A stretch of 17,736 bases of DNA from DATKCJ01 sp035513275 (GTDB lineage: Bacteria; Verrucomicrobiota; Verrucomicrobiia; Opitutales; Opitutaceae). The stretch lies in NCBI GenBank assembly GCA_035513275.1, contig DATKCJ010000036.1, positions 1-17,736 of the forward strand, written 5' to 3'. The position numbers and the translations under genes are program-made. Position 1 is the stretch's first letter. Every line of letters begins with the position of its first letter. This document shows positions 1-8,360 of the stretch, piece after piece. The notes below the pieces were generated by a model. That model worked only from the letters and a program-made list of their open reading frames with translations, was not told the DNA's origin and did not search any database.

Positions 1-1
1 T

Positions 2-1225
<1,224 letters not shown>

Positions 1226-1250
1226 AGCGCAAGCAACGATCCGCTTTCAC

Positions 1251-1287
1251 ACGGTCGCACCCGCAAGGGTGCGGCCGTTTTCGTTTT
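1251..1287 (+). terminator. Rho-independent terminator of the RNase E/G gene
   Basis: A 12-bp stem (1251-1262 with 1267-1278, one G-T pair) closes a GCAA loop and runs into a T-rich tract (gttttcgtttt, 1277-1287). It begins 25 bases after the stop codon of the RNase gene. Confidence 0.88.
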
Positions 1288-1333
1288 CCAATCCAATAGC
1301 GCGGGCGATCGGATTTCTGTTCAGGACGAGTGA

Positions 1334-1350
1334 TTATCGAATAACGATAA
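1334..1350. promoter_or_regulatory. Operator 1 of the DUF2975/XRE pair
   Basis: Perfect inverted repeat TTATCG-N5-CGATAA (half sites 1334-1339 and 1345-1350). It lies 8 bp upstream of the proposed -35 box. The same half sites with the same 5-base spacing recur at 1378-1398, which makes chance unlikely. I infer binding by the XRE regulator encoded at 2099-2308. Confidence 0.7.
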
Positions 1351-1358
1351 ATTTGCTG

Positions 1359-1386
1359 TTGACGATCAATGAACCGTGTTTATCGT
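1359..1386 (+). promoter_or_regulatory. Sigma-70-type promoter of the DUF2975/XRE pair
   Basis: A -35 box TTGACG (1359-1364) is followed after 16 bases by a -10-like box TATCGT (1381-1386). The -10 box lies inside operator 2, so a bound repressor would block RNA polymerase. The -10 match is only 4 of 6, so the exact box is an inference. Confidence 0.5.
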
Positions 1387-1398
1387 TTTTCGATAAAC
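1378..1398. promoter_or_regulatory. Operator 2 of the DUF2975/XRE pair
   Basis: Perfect inverted repeat GTTTATCG-N5-CGATAAAC (1378-1385 and 1391-1398). It extends the half site of operator 1 by two bases per arm; the two centres are 46 bp apart. It overlaps the proposed -10 box and ends 14 bases before the DUF2975 start codon. Confidence 0.72.
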
Positions 1399-1412
1399 CT
1401 CCTTTTCGCCCC

Positions 1413-2096
1413 ATGAAACTGTTCACCAACCTCCCCGGAAGCCTCCGCTTCCTTTTTGGTCTCTTCCGCACGCTTTCTGCACTCCTCGCTGTCCTCTGGC
1501 TTATGGCCCTTGTTCTCGGCCCTTGGATCCAAGAATGGTTCATGGATGAGCCCAAACTCATGGTCACAGTAGGCGAGGTCCTGTTGAAAGTGGATCCCGC
1601 GACTGTTGCGATTGAGTCTGACAGCTCCAAACCCGGTTCACTCGCGCTAAGTTCGATGCGCGGGACCCTGCAGATGGACCTGATCAGCAAGGACCCCGAC
1701 TTAGTATCGGCGATGCGCTGGACGATGTTTCCGGCGATGGCCATATTCATCGGCTTCACTTGGGTCTTCTTTGGTTCCCTCAGTTGCCTCTGCGCGAACA
1801 TCCAGGGTGGAGAGGTATTCAGTGAGAAGAACATGCGCCTTGTGAACCGAGTCGGGGTTGCACTGATCGCATACAGCATCGCCGGCATGCTGGCGGGGCT
1901 CTGGGGCTCCTACGTGATGCAGGAATATTTCACCCGCCACATTACACTCACGGACTTCCAAGCCGGACCCGGCTCCTTGGGATTCCTTGTTCCCTCTGGC
2001 TTCGGGGCTCTCGTCACCGGCTGTCTCGTCCTCGTCGTGAGCGAGGCATTTCGTCAGGGACTTGCCCTCAAGACCGACAACGAACTCACCATCTGA
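1413..2096 (+). CDS. DUF2975-type membrane protein
   Basis: A 227-residue integral membrane protein that fits the DUF2975 family, whose genes are typically followed by a small XRE/YozG-like regulator, as here. Four hydrophobic segments are visible, at roughly residues 10-35 (LRFLFGLFRTLSALLAVLWL), 108-130, 150-170 and 190-213. The loop after segment 1 is long and would face the periplasm. I chose the ATG at 1413, just past operator 2. The frame stays open upstream to an ATG at 1269, but that start would put both operators and the promoter inside the coding region and add a non-conserved-looking tail. The stop codon lies 2 bases before the next start, so the pair is almost certainly co-transcribed and translationally coupled. 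The molecular function of the family is not established. Confidence 0.85.
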   Translation: MKLFTNLPGSLRFLFGLFRTLSALLAVLWLMALVLGPWIQEWFMDEPKLMVTVGEVLLKVDPATVAIESDSSKPGSLALSSMRGTLQMDLISKDPDLVSAMRWTMFPAMAIFIGFTWVFFGSLSCLCANIQGGEVFSEKNMRLVNRVGVALIAYSIAGMLAGLWGSYVMQEYFTRHITLTDFQAGPGSLGFLVPSGFGALVTGCLVLVVSEAFRQGLALKTDNELTI

Positions 2097-2098
2097 TC

Positions 2099-2308
2099 AT
2101 GCCCATCCGACTCAATCTCGACCGGGTGATGGCGGAGCGCGAAATCAGTCTCACCGAACTTGCCGAGCGAATCGACATCACGCTCGCCAATCTTTCCATA
2201 CTCAAGACGAACAAGGCAAAGGCTGTGCGCTTCAGCACGCTCGAGGCTTTGTGTCGTGAACTGAAATGCCAGCCAGGCGATCTCCTCGAGTTCGTGAAGG
2301 ACGAATAG
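2099..2308 (+). CDS. Small XRE/Cro-C1 family transcriptional regulator (YozG-like)
   Basis: A 69-residue protein that is essentially one helix-turn-helix domain. It has the XRE pattern: LDRVMAEREISLTELAERI, then ITLANLSILKTNKAKAVRFSTL as the recognition region, then LCRELKCQPGDLLEF at the end. The C-terminal form CQPGDLLEF is typical of the short YozG-like regulators that accompany DUF2975 proteins. The ATG lies 2 bases after the DUF2975 stop. It is the likely ligand of the two inverted repeats upstream of the pair, giving negative autoregulation; this is inferred from position and symmetry. Confidence 0.93.
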   Translation: MPIRLNLDRVMAEREISLTELAERIDITLANLSILKTNKAKAVRFSTLEALCRELKCQPGDLLEFVKDE

Positions 2309-2336
2309 CCCTGCACTCAAAACGGTCGCCGCCGTT

Positions 2337-2354
2337 TCGGATTCTAGAATCCGA
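2337..2354. repeat. 18-bp perfect palindrome between convergent genes
   Basis: TCGGATTCTAGAATCCGA is fully self-complementary and contains the TAG stop codon (2346-2344) of the minus-strand Sel1 gene. It is preceded by a weaker hairpin (AAACGG/CCGTTT). The site lies in the 35-bp gap between two converging genes, so a role in bidirectional transcription stop is plausible. There is no clear T tract on either side. Confidence 0.6.
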
Positions 2355-4224
2355 GCACAACCACCATCGCGCCGGCGATGCTGCCACGCTGAGGCGACTC
2401 GCTGCCGGCGACCAGCCAGGTGGCCCCGGCTCGCTTCACGACGCCTCCGATGAACGTCGCGCGCAGCGCGACTCCATACTCCGACGCGCCGGCACTGGCC
2501 ACGCCCGCCACCGACCCGCCCAACGTCCGCCTGCCGGTCAGCACACCCACCACGCTTTCGCCGTCGAGCACGACTCCCCCGACCGCAGCCGAATCCCAGA
2601 CCGCATTGAGGGCGAGCCATTCGCGCTCGGTGCCAAACGGAGACGCAGCGACAACCGTCCGCATCGGTGTCGATCGCGGCTCCTCGAGCACAGCGGCCCA
2701 CGGCGCGTGAAACCATACACCATTCAAAGGCGCCGCGTCCGAAGGCTCCACCGCGGACAGAGATAGCCACCGATCCACCTTGCGCGAGATCGACAGCACA
2801 GCGACGTCCCGCTCCTCGTCGACGCTGATGATCGTCGCCGGTTGAAGCGCGCCCGCATACCGCACTTTGACGTCCGAGACTCCGGCGATCGGCGAATACG
2901 GCGTCACGATCATTCCCTCGGGTGAAATCAAGAAACCGTTCACCGAGGATTTCGGCGGCTTCACGCGCTGAAGAAGCACTGTCGCGACATCGGCGCCCGC
3001 CTCGCGAAGCTCGCGTGTGCGTGCAATCTCCTGCCTCAATGCCTCCGCCTTGAACCTCCCCTCCGCGACGATCGTGTCAGGCAATCGCTCCAGGACATCG
3101 TCACCCTCGAGCTTCACGTCCTGCTCTCTGGCAAGGATTCCCCACGCCGCAGCGTTCACCTGGTCGTCGCGCGAGGGGCTTGAGGCCAGGAGCATCGCGA
3201 GCCCGAGCTGGGCGGAGCCGAATCCGAGTTCCGCAGACTGTTTGTATGCGGCCAACGCCGCCGACCTGTCGCGCGGGAGGATGATTCCGCGCTCGCGCAA
3301 CACAGCCAGAGTGAACAACGCGGATGGATCGAGCTTCTCCGCCGCGGCGGAGAGCCACCGGACCGCCTCGGCATCCGCATCGGGCCCGAGCTGCCTCTGG
3401 ATGAGCAACCGCGCGAGATTCGACATCGCTCCCTCGTGCCCGTTTGCCGCGGCGGCGCGATACCAGCGGAACGCGAGAATATCGTTTGCGGGCACGACGA
3501 CTCCTTCCTCGTAAACGCGCCCGAGCGTGAACATCGCAGCCACGACGCCCTGCGCCGACGCCTGTCCGAGCAATCGCATCGCTCGCGGCGCATCTTCCTT
3601 TGCCTTCGCCCCCGCCAGGATCGCGGCCGCCGCGTTGAACTGAGCGTTTGGTTCCCCTCCCTCCGCGGCGCGCTCATACCATCGCACCGCCTCGGCCGGA
3701 TCTTGCGCGACGCCCCACCCTCGCGCGTGCATCACGCCCAGGTTGAAAGCCGCCGTGGCACTCCCGAGTAGCGCAGCCTCGCGAAACAATGCCGCTGCCT
3801 CGTCCAAATTGCGCTCCGTGCCGGAACCGGTCAGCAGCATCTCGCCCAACTCCACACTCGCGCCCGGGACTCGTTCATCGACCGCGTAGCGCAACAGGCG
3901 CAACGCCCGCGTCGGATCAGCGAGCATGACCCGGCCTTCCTTGTGCAGCCGCGCGAGGTTGAATGCCGCCGCCGCATCGCCGCCAGCCGCCGCCCTCTCG
4001 AACCAAGCGACTGCGCTCGCCTCGTCCTTCGGCAGTCCGACGCCATGCAAATAGCGCAGCGCGAGGTAGTATTGCGCCGTCGTGCGGCCCGCCTCGGCTT
4101 GCTTCAACAATTCCCCAAACTCCTGCGCCACCTCGCCCTCCGCCGCGGCTGCGAGATTCGCAAGCGTGAGCACGGCCACAGCGATTCCGACACACACGCG
4201 AGAAATCGATCTTGTTCGCAGCAT
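2344..4224 (-). CDS. Exported Sel1-repeat protein with degenerate trypsin-like domain
   Basis: A 626-residue exported protein. A signal peptide (MLRTRSISRVCVGIAVAVLT..., cleavage near AAAA-EG, residue 28) is followed by about nine 36-residue Sel1-type helical repeats (residues 49-373). These form a protein-binding solenoid. Residues 426-565 resemble the DegP/HtrA-like trypsin fold: NGFLISPEGMIVTP, then ERDVAVLSI, then VGGVVLDGESVVGVLTG. The catalytic triad is mostly lost. The His position (TNAHV in active enzymes) reads TPYSP, and the Ser position (GNSGG) reads AAVGG; only the Asp (residue 473) is kept. The protein is therefore likely a binding or scaffold protein rather than a protease. The ATG at 4224 is preceded by GGAGAAGG at good spacing and begins a signal peptide; the frame is open far upstream without sense. 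Convergent with the XRE gene, divergent from the next gene. Confidence 0.88.
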   Translation of the reverse strand: MLRTRSISRVCVGIAVAVLTLANLAAAAEGEVAQEFGELLKQAEAGRTTAQYYLALRYLHGVGLPKDEASAVAWFERAAAGGDAAAAFNLARLHKEGRVMLADPTRALRLLRYAVDERVPGASVELGEMLLTGSGTERNLDEAAALFREAALLGSATAAFNLGVMHARGWGVAQDPAEAVRWYERAAEGGEPNAQFNAAAAILAGAKAKEDAPRAMRLLGQASAQGVVAAMFTLGRVYEEGVVVPANDILAFRWYRAAAANGHEGAMSNLARLLIQRQLGPDADAEAVRWLSAAAEKLDPSALFTLAVLRERGIILPRDRSAALAAYKQSAELGFGSAQLGLAMLLASSPSRDDQVNAAAWGILAREQDVKLEGDDVLERLPDTIVAEGRFKAEALRQEIARTRELREAGADVATVLLQRVKPPKSSVNGFLISPEGMIVTPYSPIAGVSDVKVRYAGALQPATIISVDEERDVAVLSISRKVDRWLSLSAVEPSDAAPLNGVWFHAPWAAVLEEPRSTPMRTVVAASPFGTEREWLALNAVWDSAAVGGVVLDGESVVGVLTGRRTLGGSVAGVASAGASEYGVALRATFIGGVVKRAGATWLVAGSESPQRGSIAGAMVVVLGF

Positions 4225-4226
4225 CG

Positions 4227-4235
4227 CCCTTCTCC
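4227..4235 (-). promoter_or_regulatory. Ribosome binding site fixing the start of the Sel1 gene
   Basis: GGAGAAGGG on the minus strand, with 7 bases from GGAG to the ATG at 4224. It settles the start in a reading frame that stays open for more than 1.2 kb upstream. Few other genes in the window have such a clear Shine-Dalgarno sequence. Confidence 0.75.
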
Positions 4236-4308
4236 TACGGACACACCCGGCGGCATGCAATGACTTGCGAGCCCCGCTGCATTCCGCACTCTGGCGCATT
4301 CCGGATCC

Positions 4309-5055
4309 ATGAAGCTCGTAAACTTTATCCTGGTTGCGTCGTTCTTCGCGGTAGTCTTGGTGCTTGTGCTCGTCTACAAGCCGGCGTCGGATCCGAATCG
4401 CGTCAGTGCGCTCGATCAGGCGCTGCAGATTTCTCCCACTGAGGCAGCACCCGCACAACCCGCCTCCGGCGCAGCAGTCGAAACGCCGCAATCGAGCCCC
4501 GCGACGACGAACCCGACCGACGCCACTCCCGCGGAATCCGGCGAGCCCGCACCCGACGCGGCAGCCATGTTGAAAGCGGAGCACGACCGCGAGTCCGCCA
4601 CGCAGTTTGACCGCGCGCTCCTCTTCCTCGCCACGGCGGCACCAGCACCGATGATCGAGCAACCGATCGCCACGCCCGCAGCCGCACCGGCGCTGGCCCC
4701 GTCGACAGACGTCACGACCGTCCCCGACGAAGCGCGGACGTGGCGCGGCGCCGTCCTCGTCCCGAAAGACATGCTGCTCGCGACCGCCCACACTTCGAAG
4801 GTGCGGATTCCCCGCATCGAAGCGCATCCGCTTGAAGACGGGAACGTGCGCATCTGGGCTCGCATTCAGAACCCCTCGAGCCGATCGATCGAGGTGGGCG
4901 TCGCATGCACGTTTCGTTTCGCAGGCCAGATCGCCGGCGTCTCCCGCGGCTTCCTCGAAGTCGTCATTCCGCCCTCGGGATACTACGACGCCGATTTCCT
5001 CTCCCCGCGCGCTGGAGTGGAAACCTACACCATCCTCGTGAGATCGCTGGAGTGA
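4309..5055 (+). CDS. Membrane-anchored protein of unknown function
   Basis: I do not recognise this 248-residue protein. It begins with one hydrophobic segment (residues 4-23, VNFILVASFFAVVLVLVLVY) that would anchor it in the inner membrane. A long Ala/Pro/Thr-rich stretch follows (about residues 40-150), probably an unstructured periplasmic linker. The C-terminal 85 residues look like a small beta-sandwich: alternating strands such as VRIWARIQNPSSRSIEVGV and then a PPSGYYDADF turn. This resembles FxLYD- or YcfL-like folds in pattern only. The ATG at 4309 lies 84 bases from the divergent Sel1 start, so the two genes share a control region in which I see no clear promoter. A REP cluster lies downstream. 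Confidence 0.75.
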   Translation: MKLVNFILVASFFAVVLVLVLVYKPASDPNRVSALDQALQISPTEAAPAQPASGAAVETPQSSPATTNPTDATPAESGEPAPDAAAMLKAEHDRESATQFDRALLFLATAAPAPMIEQPIATPAAAPALAPSTDVTTVPDEARTWRGAVLVPKDMLLATAHTSKVRIPRIEAHPLEDGNVRIWARIQNPSSRSIEVGVACTFRFAGQIAGVSRGFLEVVIPPSGYYDADFLSPRAGVETYTILVRSLE

Positions 5056-5112
5056 GGGCGGTGCACGGCAGCGCAACCAGGGACAAGCTTCTCTATCTTG
5101 TCGCTTTTCCCA

Positions 5113-5163
5113 TGTAGGTTGCGCGCTTGCGCGCAACGTGGCGCGACAAGCGCGCCACCTACA
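5113..5163. repeat. REP pair (BIME-like) between convergent genes
   Basis: Bounded by TGTAGG and CCTACA, with two hairpins inside. TTGCGCGC/GCGCGCAA (5119-5126, 5129-5136) has a TT loop, and GTGGCGCG/CGCGCCAC (5138-5145, 5151-5158) has a 5-base loop. The two units are inverted relative to each other. The GTAG start followed by an imperfect palindrome is the known form of REP elements mobilised by RAYT transposases. It lies between the stop codons of two convergent genes. Confidence 0.8.
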
Positions 5164-5192
5164 GCCTACACTGCCAACCTGCGCTCCCCCGC

Positions 5193-6092
5193 TCAACCAC
5201 TGCGCCACGCGGCGATCATCGCTTCGCACACGGCGGTCAATCGTGCGCGGATCGGTTCGCCTCGCGCCGCGAAGGCGCGCTGTTGGCGTTCGTATTCCAC
5301 GCGGCCCTCCGGTGTCTCGATCGCGATCGGCGCGTAGCCGAGCGCGCGCAGGTCGTAGGGACTCGCCCGCATGTCGGTCTCGCGGATGTCGCGCGCGAGC
5401 TCGAAGGCATCGGCCACCAACTCCGACGGCGCAAACGGCAGCAGCTTCGCGGCCCACTTGAAGAGGTCCATGTTTGCATGCAGGCAGCCGCGTTGCTCGA
5501 GCGCGTGGATCGACGAACGCTCCGGCTGCACGCGGTTCAGCGGACGCGCTTCCTCAGTAAAGAATCGAAACGCATCGAAGTGCGTGCACCGCACCGTCGA
5601 GGCTTCGACAATTCGATCGATCTCCTCCGGCGCGAATCGCAGCGGAAAGTCCGGATGCCGCAAATCCTCCTGAGCCTGTTTGTAGACCATCGCCCACTCG
5701 TGCAGCCCGTGACACCCGAAGGCCGCGGGCCGCGCGGCGGTTGCTCGCAGCAGCCCTAGCATCCACGTCACGCCCGCGCGCCGCACCTCGGAAAAGCTCG
5801 CAGGGTCGGCCATCACGCCGCCGTCGACTCTCGAATAGCACTGCGATCCGAGAAACTCGCGCGCGGCATCGCCGGTGAGCACCACTCCGATGCCTGGATG
5901 CCAGCGCTTCAACACCGCCGGCTTGAACGAGTAGTAGGTGAAAAGGAAATCGTGGACGGGATGCTTCTCTCCGCGCTCCGCACGTGCGTCGTGTTCGCGC
6001 GTGAGTGCAGACATCCGCGCGCGGTGCGCCGCCTGCCGCGTGCGCCAGTCGCGCTCAGCGAGGACCACGGGCTGCGACTCGACTGTCTGCAT
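5193..6092 (-). CDS. Protein of the family annotated as 3-methyladenine DNA glycosylase
   Basis: A 299-residue cytoplasmic protein matching, from memory, a family common in Actinobacteria and often labelled 3-methyladenine DNA glycosylase. Recognisable blocks are HPVHDFLFTYYSFKPAVLKR (residues 44-63), FGCHGLHEWAMVY (125-137), THFDAFRFFT (170-179) and EQRGCLHANMDLFKW (199-213). It does not show the Tag, AlkA or MPG signatures known to me, so the enzymatic label may be inherited annotation rather than demonstrated. The many His, Asp and Cys residues in conserved blocks suggest an enzyme or metal protein. The ATG at 6092 gives the usual family length. The frame continues upstream into REP sequence, which argues against a longer start. 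Flanked by REP clusters on both sides, with no operon partner. Confidence 0.8.
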   Translation of the reverse strand: MQTVESQPVVLAERDWRTRQAAHRARMSALTREHDARAERGEKHPVHDFLFTYYSFKPAVLKRWHPGIGVVLTGDAAREFLGSQCYSRVDGGVMADPASFSEVRRAGVTWMLGLLRATAARPAAFGCHGLHEWAMVYKQAQEDLRHPDFPLRFAPEEIDRIVEASTVRCTHFDAFRFFTEEARPLNRVQPERSSIHALEQRGCLHANMDLFKWAAKLLPFAPSELVADAFELARDIRETDMRASPYDLRALGYAPIAIETPEGRVEYERQQRAFAARGEPIRARLTAVCEAMIAAWRSG

Positions 6093-6180
6093 TTCCACGG
6101 CCAAGGGAATGACCGGCGGCGCTGCGCGAATCAATACGTCTGTGGCGCGGATCGTGCCTGGCTGATGCCGGGGCTCCGAG

Positions 6181-6286
6181 GTAGGAGCTCGCTTGCGAGC
6201 GATGATTGGAGCTGCACCTACTTCCAACGCGCAATCCTGCAGCCGGGCGCAGCCACAAGGCAATCGCCCGCAAGCGGGCTCCTACA
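6181..6286. repeat. REP cluster (BIME-like), GTAGGAGC type
   Basis: Two inverted REP units with closely related sequence. On the plus strand, GTAGGAGCTCGCTTGCGAGC (6181-6200) contains the hairpin GCTCGC-TT-GCGAGC. On the minus strand, the unit read from 6285 down contains GCCCGC/GCGGGC (6266-6271, 6274-6279). A third, degenerate GTAGG unit lies at about 6203-6219 on the minus strand. The cluster starts 8 bases after the stop of the beta-propeller gene and may protect or end its transcript. Confidence 0.8.
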
Positions 6287-6294
6287 ACCGGCGC

Positions 6295-8295
6295 TCAATA
6301 CCCGCTCACGACGTAAAGTTCGACGAGCGCGATGCCAGTCGTGTTGTTCACGCCCGACACGACGACCGAGTAGAGGCCGGGACCGACTGTCACGAGAAGC
6401 GCCGAGTCGGCGCTGCCATCGGCCAGCGGAAACGCTCCGACCTTCGGCGTGACATCCTTGATGAACGCTGCGTTCGCCGCAGTGCCCCATCTTGTATTCC
6501 AGCCGAGCCCGACGGTGTCTTTCACAAGCATGATCGACGGTTGCGGAAGTGCGCCCGCAACCGGTGGCTCAAGCGTGCCAAGCGTCGGACCCACGGCACG
6601 AATCAGCAGCGTGAGCGGCCCGGGACCCTTCACATAAAACCCCGGGATGAGCACATTGTCTCCGGAGCCAACGACGGCGCGGCTCGACAGGTTGGACAGC
6701 CGGCCGGAGTTTTCCTGCGCATCGTAGATCTCGACGATTGCGACGCCGGTCGTGGCGTTCTTGCCCTTGACCTGAAACGTGAACGACTTGTTTGCCGAGA
6801 GATTCGCGAGCATCGCGGCAGACGTGCTTCCGGGGTCGAGTGCGAATGCGCCCATTTGCGTGAACATCGGATCGAGCGCGGGATCCCAGTTGTCGTTCTC
6901 GAAGACTTTAATGCCGTCGGAATCGTAGACTTCCAACACCGGGTCCGCCAGCACGCCGACGACATCGTAGTTCGCGAGTTCCGGGCCGACGCCGCGCGCG
7001 AGCACGGTCTTGCCCGAACCGCCGCCGACGTAGGTGCCCGCGATCAGGATGTCGAAGCCGACGCCGACTTGCGCGCGCGTCGAGAGGTTCGTCAACTGCG
7101 CGAGCGTGCCGTCGTTGGGCATGCGCGCCTTGTGAGTGACATCGCGCCGCCACTTCGGCCAGGATGTGTCCGCGAGCGCCGAGGTGCCGTTGAGCGCGTG
7201 CAGCCGCCTCGCGTAGTCGGTGAAATAGATCCTGTTCTCGGGTCCGATCGCGGGCGAGCTGTCGATTACGTCGAATGCGTCGTAGAACCACTTTTGCGAG
7301 CCATCAGAGTTGAGGCAAACCAGCCGGCCCGGAGCCGATGCGCCCGCGACCGTGGCAACGCCCACGACGATCGAACCGTCGGCGCGGACTGCAGGCGTCG
7401 AGGCAACGCTCGCGCCGACTTTCGTGCGCCAGGCAAGCATGCCGTTCAATCTCACGGCGTAGAGATAGCCGTCGTTGGAACCGAGATACACGGTGCCGTC
7501 GGCCGCGAGTGCCGGCGAGCCCTCGATGTCAGCGCCCGTGGCGTAGTCCCAACGCTTGGAGCCGTCGGGGTTGAGCGCGTAGAGGTAATTGTCCGAGGAG
7601 GCGATGTAGATCGTGCCGTCAGCGGCGATCGCCGGCGAGCCCAGCACCGCGGCACCAGTAGTGAACCGCCACTTCTCGTTGCCGAACGGATCGATGGCGT
7701 AGACGTTGCCGTCCCACGAACCGACGATCACGTTTCCATTCGCCGCGACGGCGGGCGACGAGTCGATCCAGTCGAGAACAGGATATTTCCACTTGAGCGT
7801 GCCGTTGGGCAGAATTGCATGCAGGTTGCTGTCGCCGGCACCGATGTAGATCGTGCCATCGGGACCGATCGCAGCGGAGGAGTAGATGAACGAGCCCGTC
7901 GAATACTCCCAGAGCTTGGTGAGTGCGGTGCCGGTGTCTCTTAGCGCGTAGAATTTTCCGTCCCACGAACCAACGTAGATCGTGCCGTCGGGGCCGAGAG
8001 TGGGCGTCGCATCGATCCAGTCCCCCGCCGCGAAGAACCGCGAGGATCCACTTGGGGAAATCGCCCATAGGCGCCCCGACACCACGAGCCCTCCGCGAGT
8101 ACCCACGTAGACTGTGCCATCCGGCGCGACGACCGGTGAGGCGACGTTGATGCTCAAGACACCCGACTCGAGGACGAAGGGGTTGGTCCAGGCGGCCGTC
8201 CCGTCGGCCTGGGCGCGGGCCAGATGAGGCCCACACACGCCGATCAGGATTGAAGCTACGCAGGCAAACCGGTTCATGTTCGAAATCGTCAGCAT
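6295..8295 (-). CDS. Exported PQQ-like beta-propeller protein with two C-terminal Opitutae-type domains
   Basis: A 666-residue exported protein. The signal peptide is NRFACVASILIGVCGPHLARAQ. Residues 33-395 hold about nine propeller blades of the PQQ-binding-like type, recurring as SPAIAADGTIYIASSDNYLYALNPDG. Residues 398-528 and 529-666 are two copies of a beta-rich domain (LSTRAQVG...LIAGTYV...TVLARGVGP / LSSRAVVG...LIPGFYV...LLIRAVGP, each ending TGxAxVExY) that I recall as frequent in Opitutae secreted proteins. No catalytic residues or PQQ ligands can be assigned, so a structural or binding role is likely. ATG 8295 and ATG 8277 both give a signal peptide and neither has a good ribosome site; a GTG at 8364 overlapping the kinase stop would spoil it. 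It follows the histidine kinase by 65 bases and is probably its operon partner. Confidence 0.85.
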   Translation of the reverse strand: MLTISNMNRFACVASILIGVCGPHLARAQADGTAAWTNPFVLESGVLSINVASPVVAPDGTVYVGTRGGLVVSGRLWAISPSGSSRFFAAGDWIDATPTLGPDGTIYVGSWDGKFYALRDTGTALTKLWEYSTGSFIYSSAAIGPDGTIYIGAGDSNLHAILPNGTLKWKYPVLDWIDSSPAVAANGNVIVGSWDGNVYAIDPFGNEKWRFTTGAAVLGSPAIAADGTIYIASSDNYLYALNPDGSKRWDYATGADIEGSPALAADGTVYLGSNDGYLYAVRLNGMLAWRTKVGASVASTPAVRADGSIVVGVATVAGASAPGRLVCLNSDGSQKWFYDAFDVIDSSPAIGPENRIYFTDYARRLHALNGTSALADTSWPKWRRDVTHKARMPNDGTLAQLTNLSTRAQVGVGFDILIAGTYVGGGSGKTVLARGVGPELANYDVVGVLADPVLEVYDSDGIKVFENDNWDPALDPMFTQMGAFALDPGSTSAAMLANLSANKSFTFQVKGKNATTGVAIVEIYDAQENSGRLSNLSSRAVVGSGDNVLIPGFYVKGPGPLTLLIRAVGPTLGTLEPPVAGALPQPSIMLVKDTVGLGWNTRWGTAANAAFIKDVTPKVGAFPLADGSADSALLVTVGPGLYSVVVSGVNNTTGIALVELYVVSGY

Positions 8296-8360
8296 GGTGA
8301 GTCTGAAATTGTAGTCTAGTGTGTCCGAGCAGCAAGCGCCGGGCAGCGGGAGACCGGCTT

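Noticed and set aside
1269..1412. Upstream ATG for the DUF2975 gene
   Set aside because: It lies within the terminator of the RNase gene and would place the promoter and both operators in the coding sequence.
4225..5457. Continuous open frame extending the Sel1-protein gene upstream by about 410 codons
   Set aside because: It runs antisense through the membrane-anchored protein gene and a REP cluster, is low-complexity Arg-rich, and the ATG at 4224 has both a ribosome site and a signal peptide.
6193..7944. 583-codon plus-strand open frame opposite the beta-propeller gene
   Set aside because: Arg/Val/Asp-rich shadow of a GC-rich gene. It starts in REP sequence and shows no domain, while the minus strand encodes clear propeller repeats and a signal peptide.
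7380..8140. Regularly spaced similar DNA segments resembling a repeat array
   Set aside because: They encode the blades of the beta-propeller and vary at codon level; there are no identical repeats with unique spacers, so this is not a CRISPR array.
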